From positions 1,929 through 11,208 of the forward strand of contig DMJN01000175.1 of NCBI GenBank assembly GCA_003451715.1: 9,280 nt of DNA, given 5' to 3'. Position numbers and translations under genes: made by a program. How positions within the stretch are numbered: position 1 is the stretch's first letter; each line of letters begins with the position of its first letter. This document shows, in pieces, positions 1 to 6,232 of this stretch. This stretch comes from Gammaproteobacteria bacterium. GTDB taxonomy: Bacteria; Pseudomonadota; Gammaproteobacteria; Pseudomonadales; Pseudohongiellaceae. Under the pieces are notes generated by a model that ran no database searches, was not told the DNA's origin, and was given only the letters and a program-made list of their open reading frames with translations.

Positions 1-1185
1 CAGGCCGCGGTTGGTGTATTTCTTTGCGATTGAAATAACCAGGCGCAGGTTCGCTTCTACCATTTCTTTCTTGGCGCGGCGTGACTTGGCTTCGCCGATG
101 GACATCTGTCGGTTGATGTCCTTGATCTCAGAGACGGTAAGGCCGGTCTCCTCTTCCAACAGGCGAATCTTCTTCTGGGCCCGCAGCACTTCGGTCTTAA
201 TGTTGACCAGCAATTCCGAGTAGGCTTGTTTGGCCTTGATATGCTGATCGATCCACTTCTCATTGATCTCGTTACCGGGGAAGCTGGCGATGAAATCTTT
301 GCGCGGCATCCTGGCGCCGCGTACACACAGGCTCATGATGGTTTTTTCATGGCGGCGCAGGCGCGCCAGCACAGCACGGATGTGGCTTAAGAGCGGTTCG
401 AACTGACGGGGCGTCAGCTTGAAGTTCTTGAACAGGTCACCAAGCTTTTCTAACTCTTCTTTCGAACGGGCATCGGGGCGGCCACGCTTTCCAACGACGG
501 CGCTGGTGCTTTCATATTGCTTGCGTAACTCGTTAAAGCGTATTCGAGCTTCTTCCGGATCCGGTCCTACCGGTGCATCATCGTCGTCCGAATTATTTCC
601 GTCAGCTTTATTGGCTGCCGGGGCTGCGGCTGGTGTGACTACTGGAGGAGGAATAATTTCATCGGAGGTATCAAGATAGCCTGTTATGAGTTCATTCAGT
701 CGGCGCTCATCAGTATCGATGAGTGCATACTCGTTCAGCACATGCTCAACAGTGCCGGGAAAGTAAGCCATGGCTTTCATCAATTCCCGCAGGCCTTCTT
801 CGATGCGCTTGGCGATGACGATTTCGCCTTCACGGGTTAACAATTCCACGGTACCCATTTCGCGCATGTACATGCGTACCGGATCGGTGGTTCTGCCCGC
901 TTCATTCTCAACCGCCGCCAGTGCGGCTGCCGCCTCGGCAGCTGCTACTTCGTCTGCGTCAGTTTCGCTCTCTTCATTGAGCAGCAATGCATCCGCATCC
1001 GGTGCCGTTTCGAACACTTTGATGCCCATGTCATTGATCATCTGGATGATGTCTTCGACCTGATCAGGGTCGGAGATGGATTCGGGCAGATGGTCATTAA
1101 CCTCGGCATAGGTGAGGTAGCTCTGCTCCTTACCTTTGGCGATCAAAGCTTTAAGACTGGATTGGGGTGCGATTATCTCGGCCAT
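1..1185 (-). CDS. rpoD: RNA polymerase sigma-70 factor RpoD (N-terminal 395 residues, runs off left edge)
   Basis: Primary housekeeping sigma factor, which directs core RNA polymerase to -10/-35 promoters. I translated it from the ATG at 1185; the frame stays open to base 1, giving exactly 395 codons without a stop, so roughly the last third is outside the window. Visible parts: region 1.1 (residues 1-80, with LTYAEVNDHLPE and DIIQMINDMGI), an acidic/alanine-rich linker (72-92), region 1.2 (97-121, GRTTDPVRMYMREMGTVELL), a variable non-conserved region (about 128-368, with an acidic NNSDDDD stretch at 197-203), then MSIGEAKSRRAKKEMVEANL leading into region 2.1 and ending at YTNRGL. Core-binding 2.2, -10-recognition 2.3/2.4 and regions 3 and 4 lie beyond the edge. 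The start is supported by alignment with the E. coli N-terminus and a GGGGAG purine stretch about 10 nt upstream. It is last in rpsU-yqeY-dnaG-rpoD and has its own promoter-like sequence in the 119-bp gap after dnaG. Confidence 0.97.
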   Translation of the reverse strand, partial: MAEIIAPQSSLKALIAKGKEQSYLTYAEVNDHLPESISDPDQVEDIIQMINDMGIKVFETAPDADALLLNEESETDADEVAAAEAAAALAAVENEAGRTTDPVRMYMREMGTVELLTREGEIVIAKRIEEGLRELMKAMAYFPGTVEHVLNEYALIDTDERRLNELITGYLDTSDEIIPPPVVTPAAAPAANKADGNNSDDDDAPVGPDPEEARIRFNELRKQYESTSAVVGKRGRPDARSKEELEKLGDLFKNFKLTPRQFEPLLSHIRAVLARLRRHEKTIMSLCVRGARMPRKDFIASFPGNEINEKWIDQHIKAKQAYSELLVNIKTEVLRAQKKIRLLEEETGLTVSEIKDINRQMSIGEAKSRRAKKEMVEANLRLVISIAKKYTNRGL

Positions 1186-1198
1186 GAACTCTCGTCTC

Positions 1199-1217
1199 CC
1201 CGGGCGTAAATGCCGGG
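1199..1217 (-). other. Small inverted repeat in the rpoD leader next to the ribosome-binding site
   Basis: CCCGG (1199-1203) and CCGGG (1213-1217) form a 5-bp GC stem with a 9-nt loop. In the minus-strand transcript the 3' arm abuts the GGGGAG purine stretch that should serve rpoD. There is no T-tract, so it is not a terminator. A role in controlling access to the ribosome-binding site is only a guess; a 5-bp stem can occur by chance. Confidence 0.3.
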
Positions 1218-1250
1218 TAGTGGATTTGCGTGAATAAAAGTGAGCCGGGC

Positions 1251-1279
1251 ATTATATAGACGACCGACCAACTTGTATA
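1251..1279 (-). promoter_or_regulatory. Probable sigma-70 promoter for rpoD in the dnaG-rpoD gap
   Basis: On the minus strand a perfect TATAAT -10 (plus 1251-1256) follows a TATACA -35 (plus 1274-1279; 4 of 6 matches to TTGACA) with a 17-bp spacer. It lies in the 119-bp gap between the dnaG stop and the rpoD start and would give a leader of roughly 55-60 nt. Separate rpoD transcription inside this operon is known in enterobacteria; assigning this particular site is inference. Confidence 0.6.
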
Positions 1280-1304
1280 TCTATAAGACTGTATTAGCGG
1301 CTGC

Positions 1305-3143
1305 TTAGTTGCGATCTTTTGGCGCAGAAACCCGTGATTTCAACTCATCTTTGAGTTGCAGCAATTCAAGTTTTTTCACTATGTCTGACAAGATGCTGTC
1401 AAGAATTTGGTGAAATTCCTCTTCAATTCCCTCCTGGGGCGTAATCTTCTCACTCTTCAACAGCTGAGGGAGTTGGTTGCCCAGGCTGGATCCGTAGCAA
1501 TAACCAAGCAGCGTATAGGTCTCTGTATTGGGGTCTTTCTGAACCATTTCAATGAGGGCCAACAAGAGTTTTCGGACTTCGTCCTCGGCACTGCGCAGAG
1601 GCTGTAGATCCCGCTCGATGCTCAGGGCAATCTCGGGATTCCTCAGTAATAATTCAATGGCTTTGAGGCCGGCCGGTTTTCTGTAGGTAGCCAGTTTTAA
1701 GACTCCACTGCGATCTCCTCCAGCTGGCCGGTCCCGCTTGTTCGAATTGTAGAACGGCGATGAATCGGGAAGGGGTGGAGCATTGCTTTGCTCTTCCTGT
1801 GGTGGAGCAGCCTCTAACAATTGATCGAGGGACTCGCTGCTGACGCCGAGAGTCTCTGATAGGCGATCCAGCATCAGTTGGGCATACACGCCACGGGGCA
1901 GTTGTCGTATCAGGGGCTTGGCAAGATTGCTCAGTCTGGCCTTGCCTTCGATGGATTTCAAATCCAGGTCCTGGGACAACTTGTCGAAAAAGAAAGTCTC
2001 CAGAGGAGTTGCTTCATCGACTTCTTTTTCAAACTGCTGTTTACCCACTCGCCTGACATGAGTGTCCGGGTCGCTGCCTTCCGGCAGAAACAGAAATCGC
2101 ACCTGGCGGCCATCCTCCATATGGGGAAGGGTGGTTTCCAGTGCTCGCCAGGCAGCACTTCGCCCGGCATCATCGCCATCGAAACAGAACACGATCTCCT
2201 CTACCTGTCGGAACATGCGCGTCAGGTGTCGGGCACTGGTGGCAGTGCCCAGCGTCGCTACGGCATTGTGAATTTCCATCTGAGCCAGCGCAATGACGTC
2301 CATGTAGCCTTCGACTAATAACAGGCGGCTAAACCGCGAGCCGGATTGTTTCGCTTCAAACAGGCCGTACAGTTCAGCGCTCTTATGAAAGACCGCAGTC
2401 TCGGGCGAGTTGAGGTACTTCGGTTTGTCATCGCCAAGCACCCGGCCACCGAAGGCAACAGTTCGTCCACGACTGTCACGAATAGGAAACATGATGCGGT
2501 GACGAAAACGGTCGTAATAATGTGCATCGAGCTCGGCCGGATCTTCATCCCCGCCGCTGGTCTGGCGATCCTTCTCGATAACCAATCCGGCTTTGAGCAG
2601 TGTTTTCTGCTGATTAGCATCCGTTCCGAGGGCAGTCAGCAGATTGTCCCAGCCGGGTGGGGCATAGCCCAGGCAGAAGTCCTTGGCGATTACTCCGCTG
2701 ACTCCCCTGGTTTTAAGATAATCCACTGCTTCCTGCTTGTTCTCATGCTGTCGGATCTGGTATCGGTAAAACTTGCTGGCTCTCTCGAGTACTTCTAATA
2801 GCTTGCTGTTCTCCGATAGCTTCTTGCTGGTAGCGCGTGATTCCTCCCGTGGTACATCCAGGCCTGCATCGTGGGCTAGGTTCTCGATTGCCTGTGGAAA
2901 ATCGATCCCGTCAAAATTCATTACAAAGCCGACGGCATTACCTCCGGCACCGCAGCCGAAACAGTAATAGAACTGGCGATCGGGCTGAACGCTGAAAGAA
3001 GGAGTTTTTTCCGTGTGGAAGGGACAGCAGGCGGTGTAGTTCTTGCCGGCTTTTTTCAGGCTTACACGCTTGTCGATGATCTCGACGATGTCTGTTCTGT
3101 GTAGCAGATCATCGATAAATGCCTGTGGAATCAATCCGGCCAT
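1305..3143 (-). CDS. dnaG: DNA primase DnaG
   Basis: Synthesises RNA primers for Okazaki fragments and leading-strand initiation and is recruited by DnaB helicase at the fork. The 612-residue product is somewhat longer than E. coli DnaG (581). The N-terminal CHC2 zinc domain is intact, with Cys40, His43, Cys61 and Cys64 in CPFH...CFGC. The catalytic core has the primase motif around YYDRFRHRIMFPIRD (209-223), then the TOPRIM fold with LLLVEGYMDV (274-283; Glu278, Asp282) and FDGDDAGR (321-328; Asp322, Asp324), then EGSDPD (355-360). A proline/polar linker (about 446-482) leads to a divergent C-terminal helicase-binding domain (483-612). A polar, acidic stretch at about 192-206 (TSGGDEDPAELDA) appears longer than the E. 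coli equivalent. The ATG at 3143 has AAAGGG ending 5 nt upstream and gives the canonical MAGLIPQAFIDDLL start. It follows yqeY after a 134-bp gap and precedes rpoD. Confidence 0.98.
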   Translation of the reverse strand: MAGLIPQAFIDDLLHRTDIVEIIDKRVSLKKAGKNYTACCPFHTEKTPSFSVQPDRQFYYCFGCGAGGNAVGFVMNFDGIDFPQAIENLAHDAGLDVPREESRATSKKLSENSKLLEVLERASKFYRYQIRQHENKQEAVDYLKTRGVSGVIAKDFCLGYAPPGWDNLLTALGTDANQQKTLLKAGLVIEKDRQTSGGDEDPAELDAHYYDRFRHRIMFPIRDSRGRTVAFGGRVLGDDKPKYLNSPETAVFHKSAELYGLFEAKQSGSRFSRLLLVEGYMDVIALAQMEIHNAVATLGTATSARHLTRMFRQVEEIVFCFDGDDAGRSAAWRALETTLPHMEDGRQVRFLFLPEGSDPDTHVRRVGKQQFEKEVDEATPLETFFFDKLSQDLDLKSIEGKARLSNLAKPLIRQLPRGVYAQLMLDRLSETLGVSSESLDQLLEAAPPQEEQSNAPPLPDSSPFYNSNKRDRPAGGDRSGVLKLATYRKPAGLKAIELLLRNPEIALSIERDLQPLRSAEDEVRKLLLALIEMVQKDPNTETYTLLGYCYGSSLGNQLPQLLKSEKITPQEGIEEEFHQILDSILSDIVKKLELLQLKDELKSRVSAPKDRN

Positions 3144-3186
3144 TAATGCCCTTTGAGAGGTTTGAAATTCAGATATCCAGCAGACT

Positions 3187-3215
3187 ATTGTAGCGGATTG
3201 CAGGCAAATTGTTCG
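3187..3215 (-). promoter_or_regulatory. Possible promoter upstream of dnaG
   Basis: On the minus strand TACAAT (plus 3187-3192; 5 of 6 matches to TATAAT) lies 17 bp downstream of a weak -35, CGAACA (plus 3210-3215; 3 of 6). It sits between the hairpin at 3237-3258 and the dnaG start, so it could supply transcripts independent of rpsU/yqeY. The -10 is good and the -35 poor. Confidence 0.4.
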
Positions 3216-3236
3216 CAGCCTGAAACCACATTCCAG

Positions 3237-3258
3237 TGCCAGGCTCCGGTGCCTGGCA
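3237..3258 (-). repeat. Perfect hairpin (8-bp arms, 6-nt loop) between yqeY and dnaG
   Basis: Arms TGCCAGGC (3237-3244) and GCCTGGCA (3251-3258) are exact inverted complements around the loop TCCGGT. The element starts about 20 bp after the yqeY stop in the minus-strand transcript. Neither strand has a T-run after the stem, so it is not a canonical intrinsic terminator. It could be an mRNA-processing or 3'-end-stabilising stem separating yqeY from dnaG, or one copy of a dispersed REP-like palindrome. Only a genome-wide copy count would separate these. Confidence 0.6.
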
Positions 3259-3277
3259 GCTGATTAAAGTGCGGGGA

Positions 3278-3733
3278 CTACTTTGCCAGCGCCGCCTTGA
3301 TCTTCTGGCTGACCAGACCCATGTCGGCGCGCCCCACCACCTTGGGTTTTAGCAGGCCCATCACCTTGCCCATGTCCTGCATGCCGGTGGCGCCGGACTC
3401 TGCCAGGGTGGAATCGATGATGGCTTGCAGTTCCTCTTCGCTCAAAGCCTGCGGCAGAAACTCCTGGATCACTGCGATTTCAGCCTGTTCCTGCGCTACC
3501 AGTTCAGTGCGGCCGGCAGCTTCGAATTGCTGAATGGAATCGCGGCGCTGCTTCACCATCTTGTCGAGGATCGAAGTAATGCGGGAATCATCCGGGTCGA
3601 TTCGTTCATCGACTTCGACACGCTTGATGTCAGTCAGCGCCAGGCGGATGGTGCCCAAACGTGCCTTGTCTTTGGCACGCATGGCGTCCTTCATGGCAGC
3701 CACGATTTGTAGTTTCAGAGGACTCTCAGACAT
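3278..3733 (-). CDS. yqeY: GatB/YqeY family protein (YqeY)
   Basis: A 151-residue protein of the GatB/YqeY family, related to the C-terminal tRNA-binding tail of the GatB subunit of Asp/Glu-tRNA amidotransferase. The stand-alone protein has no firmly established role; a tRNA-related function is inferred from the domain. Family features seen: N-terminal LQIVAAMKDAMRAKDKARLGTIRLALTDIK, then VKQRRDSIQQFEAAGRTELVAQEQAEIAVIQEFLPQ, and C-terminal GMQDMGKVMGLLKPKVVGRADMGLVSQKIKAAL. I chose the ATG at 3733 (MSESPLKLQ) because it gives the usual length of about 148-151. The frame also opens upstream at an ATG at 3778, adding 15 residues (MATTAICRFTSKHHH) unlike the family. Neither start has an obvious Shine-Dalgarno sequence. 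Its position between rpsU and dnaG is common in non-enteric gammaproteobacteria. Confidence 0.93.
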   Translation of the reverse strand: MSESPLKLQIVAAMKDAMRAKDKARLGTIRLALTDIKRVEVDERIDPDDSRITSILDKMVKQRRDSIQQFEAAGRTELVAQEQAEIAVIQEFLPQALSEEELQAIIDSTLAESGATGMQDMGKVMGLLKPKVVGRADMGLVSQKIKAALAK

Positions 3734-3770
3734 GTGGTGATGCTTGCTTGTGAATCTGCAGATTGCAGTG

Positions 3771-3794
3771 GTGGCCATCGCGAAGTCTGGCCAC
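3771..3794 (-). other. Stem-loop between rpsU and yqeY
   Basis: GTGGCCA (3771-3777) and TGGCCAC (3788-3794) are exact inverted complements with a 10-nt loop, starting about 10 nt after the rpsU stop in the transcript. It is immediately followed by a 12-bp palindrome, AATCTGCAGATT (3753-3764). There is no T-tract. In E. coli an attenuating terminator sits after rpsU and lowers dnaG expression; this stem occupies the equivalent place but lacks the terminator tail, so a processing or 3'-stabilising role is the more likely inference. It overlaps the 5' end of the longer alternative yqeY frame. Confidence 0.45.
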
Positions 3795-3804
3795 TCATGA
3801 TTGC

Positions 3805-4020
3805 TTAGTAGAGGCGCTGACTCTTGCGGCTTTCCCGCTGCAGCTTCTTAAGGTGACGCTTTACTGCAGCCGCAGCCTTTCGTTTACGTACAGAAGTTGG
3901 TTTCTCGTAGAACTCTCTACGGCGAACTTCGGCCAGGATGCCGGCTTTTTCACAGGAGCGCTTGAAGCGGCGCAACGCGACGTCAAATGGCTCGTTTTCT
4001 TTCAGTTTTACCTGAGGCAC
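3805..4020 (-). CDS. rpsU: 30S ribosomal protein S21
   Basis: Small-subunit protein near the anti-Shine-Dalgarno end of 16S rRNA, needed for efficient initiation on natural mRNAs. The 71 residues match the E. coli length exactly, and the core [20 protein letters not shown] plus [14 protein letters not shown] is essentially invariant, followed by a basic lysine/arginine-rich tail ending in RLY. The start codon is GTG at 4020, preceded by AAGGTAGGTG ending 5 nt upstream, a strong ribosome-binding site; the conserved [12 protein letters not shown] start leaves no other option. It is first in the macromolecular-synthesis operon and divergent from tsaD across 241 bp. A sigma-70-like promoter lies 48-76 bp upstream. 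Confidence 0.98.
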   Translation of the reverse strand: MPQVKLKENEPFDVALRRFKRSCEKAGILAEVRRREFYEKPTSVRKRKAAAAVKRHLKKLQRESRKSQRLY

Positions 4021-4067
4021 TGCTACACCTACCTTGATTACGGTTTAGGGCGAATTTGAGGGTAAGT

Positions 4068-4096
4068 ATCTTAATGCGCAACTGCCCGAAATGCAA
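4068..4096 (-). promoter_or_regulatory. Probable promoter of the rpsU-yqeY-dnaG-rpoD operon
   Basis: On the minus strand TTGCAT (-35, plus 4091-4096; 3 of 6) and TAAGAT (-10, plus 4068-4073; 4 of 6) are separated by exactly 17 bp. They lie 48 bp upstream of the rpsU GTG, where the operon promoter is expected. A 12-bp palindrome (4107-4118) sits just upstream of the -35. The hexamers are moderate; position and spacing give most of the support. Confidence 0.5.
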
Positions 4097-4106
4097 AGGA
4101 TTTAGG

Positions 4107-4118
4107 CCAACCGGTTGG
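4107..4118. promoter_or_regulatory. 12-bp palindrome with spaced CCGGTT repeats in the divergent rpsU/tsaD region
   Basis: CCAACCGGTTGG (4107-4118) is a perfect palindrome 10 bp upstream of the rpsU -35. Its right half recurs in the same orientation: CCGGTTGGG at 4111-4119 and 4176-4184, and a shorter CCGGTT at 4145-4150. The copies are spaced 34 and 31 bp, about three helical turns. This could be an operator for an unknown regulator of one or both divergent operons. I cannot name a regulator, and chance similarity in a GC-rich gap is possible. Confidence 0.35.
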
Positions 4119-4193
4119 GCAAATTACGCGGATTTGGGATATGTCCGGTTTTTTGGCATGATGCCCTTCATCAGGCCGGTTGGGATTGACTGT

Positions 4194-4214
4194 AGGCCCC
4201 GAGTGGCGGGGCTT
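4194..4214 (+). other. GC-rich inverted repeat upstream of tsaD
   Basis: GCCCC (4196-4200) and GGGGC (4208-4212) pair around a 7-nt loop, extendable by a G-T and an A-T pair to 4194-4214. There is no T-tract on either strand, so it is not an intrinsic terminator. It lies about 30 nt before the putative tsaD ribosome-binding site. No convincing tsaD promoter was found in this gap: TTGACT at 4186-4191 has no -10 at a suitable distance. Confidence 0.35.
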
Positions 4215-4261
4215 GCCGTGACCGAGAGTGGCCATAACTTGTTCAGAGGTTCTTTGAGTCA

Positions 4262-5293
4262 TTGATAGTACTGGGTATTGAAACTTCCTGTGATGAGACC
4301 GGATTAGCCGTCTATGACAGCGACCGTGGTCTCCTGGCGGACTGTCTGTATAGCCAAGTGGATATTCATGCCGATTTTGGCGGGGTGATTCCGGAACTGG
4401 CGTCGCGAGATCATATTCGCAAAACCCTGCCGCTGGTAAAGCAGGTCATCGGTGCAGCCGGTATTACCAATTCCGATATCGAAGGCGTTGCCTATACGGC
4501 CGGTCCCGGCCTTATCGGTGCTCTGCTGGTGGGGGCTGCCATCGGACGCTCTCTGGCAATGGGTTGGAATGTGCCGGCTATCGGAGTGCACCATATGGAG
4601 GGGCATCTGCTGGCTCCCATGCTGGAAGCCGATCCGCCGAGCTTTCCCTTTGTCGCCCTGTTGGTATCCGGTGGTCATACCCAACTGGTGCGGGTGGATG
4701 GTATCGGCCAATACCAGTTGCTGGGAGAGTCACTGGATGACGCGGCAGGCGAAGCCTTTGACAAGGTGGGCAAGATGTTAGGACTGCCTTATCCCGGAGG
4801 ACCACACGTGGCGGAGCTGGCAAGCTCAGGAACTGCGGGGCGCTTCGAATTCCCACGACCCATGACCAATCGCCCCGGTCTCGATTTCAGTTTCAGCGGG
4901 CTCAAGACATTCGCGCGCAATACCATAAGTGAGCACAGTGACGTCGAAGGCGGCCTGGACGAACAGACCCGAGCGGATATTGCCCGCGCCTTCGAGGAAG
5001 CCGTCATCGCTACCATGGCGATCAAGTGCCGACGCGCCCTCGAACAAACCGGATTACAATCGCTGATCATCGCCGGAGGTGTGAGTGCGAATACACGGTT
5101 GCGCGAGGTGCTTCAGGTAGCCATGCAGAAGATTGATGGGCGCCTGTTTTACGCACAAACAAAATTCTGTACCGATAACGGCGCCATGATCGCGTACGCG
5201 GGGTGTCAGCGATTGCTGGCGGGTCAAACTGAAACACTCGCCATCGACGCATTTCCCCGCTGGTCCCTGGAATCCTTAGCAGCGATTTCCTGA
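4262..5293 (+). CDS. tsaD: tRNA N6-adenosine threonylcarbamoyltransferase TsaD
   Basis: Catalytic ASKHA-fold subunit that, with TsaB, TsaE and TsaC-made threonylcarbamoyl-AMP, forms t6A at position 37 of ANN-decoding tRNAs in the cytoplasm. The 343 residues fit the family (337 in E. coli). Seen: N-terminal [11 protein letters not shown] (3-13), [16 protein letters not shown], the metal-binding HMEGH (His111, His115), SGGHTQL (136-142), [10 protein letters not shown] (159-168), FSGLKT, AGGVSAN (271-277), and [11 protein letters not shown] with metal ligand Asp305. The start is TTG at 4262: an in-frame TAA at 4235-4237 bounds the frame and there is no ATG, GTG or other TTG between them. AGAGG (4244-4248) lies somewhat far upstream and GAG (4256-4258) close, so the ribosome-binding site is weak. 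First gene of tsaD-folB-folK, divergent from rpsU as in E. coli. Confidence 0.97.
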   Translation: MIVLGIETSCDETGLAVYDSDRGLLADCLYSQVDIHADFGGVIPELASRDHIRKTLPLVKQVIGAAGITNSDIEGVAYTAGPGLIGALLVGAAIGRSLAMGWNVPAIGVHHMEGHLLAPMLEADPPSFPFVALLVSGGHTQLVRVDGIGQYQLLGESLDDAAGEAFDKVGKMLGLPYPGGPHVAELASSGTAGRFEFPRPMTNRPGLDFSFSGLKTFARNTISEHSDVEGGLDEQTRADIARAFEEAVIATMAIKCRRALEQTGLQSLIIAGGVSANTRLREVLQVAMQKIDGRLFYAQTKFCTDNGAMIAYAGCQRLLAGQTETLAIDAFPRWSLESLAAIS

Positions 5294-5324
5294 TGTATAG
5301 ATTCAATACCCCCTGAGGATTGCA

Positions 5325-5690
5325 ATGGATATCGTTTACATTCGTGAACTGGAGATTAAAACCATCATCGGTATCTTCGACTGGGAGAGAGAACAGCGGC
5401 AGGTAGTCAGTCTGGATCTCGAGATGGAAAGCGACATTCGTGCGGCGGCCAGCACCGACAATATCGAACAGGCTCTCGACTACAAGGCAGTGGCCAAGCG
5501 ACTGGTTGATTTTGTCGAAAAATCTGAGTTCTATCTGGTAGAGACGCTGGCGGAACGCATTGCTGCAATAGTACTCGAAGAGTTCGGTGTGAAATGGCTG
5601 AAGCTGCGTCTGGGTAAACCGGGAGCGGTTACCGGATCGAAAGATGTGGGTGTCATTATCGAACGACGAGCGTCCTCAGCAAGCTCTTAA
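5325..5690 (+). CDS. folB: Dihydroneopterin aldolase FolB
   Basis: Cleaves 7,8-dihydroneopterin to 6-hydroxymethyl-7,8-dihydropterin and glycolaldehyde in folate synthesis (it can also epimerise to dihydromonapterin); a homo-octameric tunnelling-fold enzyme. The 121 residues match the family. Seen: MDIVYIRELEIKTIIGIFDWE with conserved Glu21, LDYKAVAKRL with Tyr53, LVETLAERIA with pterin-anchoring Glu73, and RLGKPGAV with catalytic Lys98. The C-terminus DVGVIIER is also typical. The ATG at 5325 has GAGG about 7 nt upstream. It starts 31 bp after tsaD and ends 29 bp before folK, so the three are probably co-transcribed. The plsY gene that sits next to folB in several gammaproteobacteria is absent here. 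Confidence 0.96.
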   Translation: MDIVYIRELEIKTIIGIFDWEREQRQVVSLDLEMESDIRAAASTDNIEQALDYKAVAKRLVDFVEKSEFYLVETLAERIAAIVLEEFGVKWLKLRLGKPGAVTGSKDVGVIIERRASSASS

Positions 5691-5719
5691 GGTGAACCAC
5701 ACACAACTGGATTTATCAC

Positions 5720-6232
5720 TTGGCAATCCTCTCTTTGAGTCTCGGCAGTAATATTGATGTTGACATCAATATTCACAAAGCAGTCACGGCCCTGCAGGAA
5801 AAGTTTAGCGACCTGCGTTGCTCCAGCATCTATGAAAGTGAAGCCATCGGCTTCGTCGGTGACAATTTTCTCAATCTGGTTGCAGTCACTGACTGTGAAG
5901 AAGATCTGCAGTGCATAGTGGACAATCTGAAGGCCTTGGAAGACGCGCTGGGCCGGGATCACTCACAACCCCGTTTCTCTGCCCGACCTATCGATATCGA
6001 TATTCTCACTTACGGTGACATCTCAGGAAGCGCTTGTGGAATGTCTCTGCCCAGGGCGGAGATTACCCAAAACGCATTCGTATTAAGACCGCTGGCGGAG
6101 TTATTGCCCGATTCGGTACACCGTCCTGACGGCCTCACCTACGCCGAGCTCTGGGAAAATTTTGATCAGTCCAGCCAGAAACTGTGGAGAATTGATCTCG
6201 ATCGGCAACAGCGGCTTACCAATAGTTCTTAG
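5720..6232 (+). CDS. folK: 2-amino-4-hydroxy-6-hydroxymethyldihydropteridine pyrophosphokinase FolK
   Basis: Transfers pyrophosphate from ATP to 6-hydroxymethyl-7,8-dihydropterin, the product of FolB, giving the substrate of dihydropteroate synthase. The 170 residues are close to the usual length of about 160. Seen: N-terminal ILSLSLGSNI (3-12), SSIYESEAIGF, NFLNLVAVTD, LEDALGRDH, the metal-binding ARPIDIDIL with Asp92 and Asp94, and LPRAEITQNAFVLRPLAELLPD. The ligand-binding loop differs from E. coli HPPK (no Trp-Gly-Pro-Arg-Thr stretch), as in many shorter-loop homologues. The start is TTG at 5720, since an upstream in-frame TGA (5693-5695) leaves no ATG or GTG; GGA about 8 nt upstream is a weak ribosome-binding site. 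The stop TAG (6230-6232) overlaps the stop of the convergent GST gene by 4 bp, so there is no separate terminator between them. Confidence 0.93.
   Translation: MAILSLSLGSNIDVDINIHKAVTALQEKFSDLRCSSIYESEAIGFVGDNFLNLVAVTDCEEDLQCIVDNLKALEDALGRDHSQPRFSARPIDIDILTYGDISGSACGMSLPRAEITQNAFVLRPLAELLPDSVHRPDGLTYAELWENFDQSSQKLWRIDLDRQQRLTNSS

Noticed and set aside
1878..2318. 146-aa plus-strand open frame inside dnaG
   Set aside because: It lies wholly antisense to the conserved TOPRIM and adjoining parts of dnaG and has no recognisable domain; it is a by-product of dnaG codon structure.
3237..3258. Intrinsic terminator after yqeY
   Set aside because: The stem is perfect but no T-tract follows on either strand, so it is listed as a hairpin only.
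4186..4214. tsaD promoter with TTGACT as -35
   Set aside because: No -10-like hexamer occurs 16-18 bp downstream; the region there is a GC-rich inverted repeat.
4056..4265. Open frames of 69 aa (plus) and 63 aa (minus) in the divergent rpsU/tsaD gap
   Set aside because: They overlap each other and the predicted rpsU promoter, resemble no family I recognise, and lack good ribosome-binding sites. The gap is better explained as regulatory.
4304..4711. 135-aa minus-strand open frame inside tsaD
   Set aside because: Antisense to the invariant TsaD motifs, with a low-complexity His/Gln/Gly-rich translation typical of a reversed coding strand.
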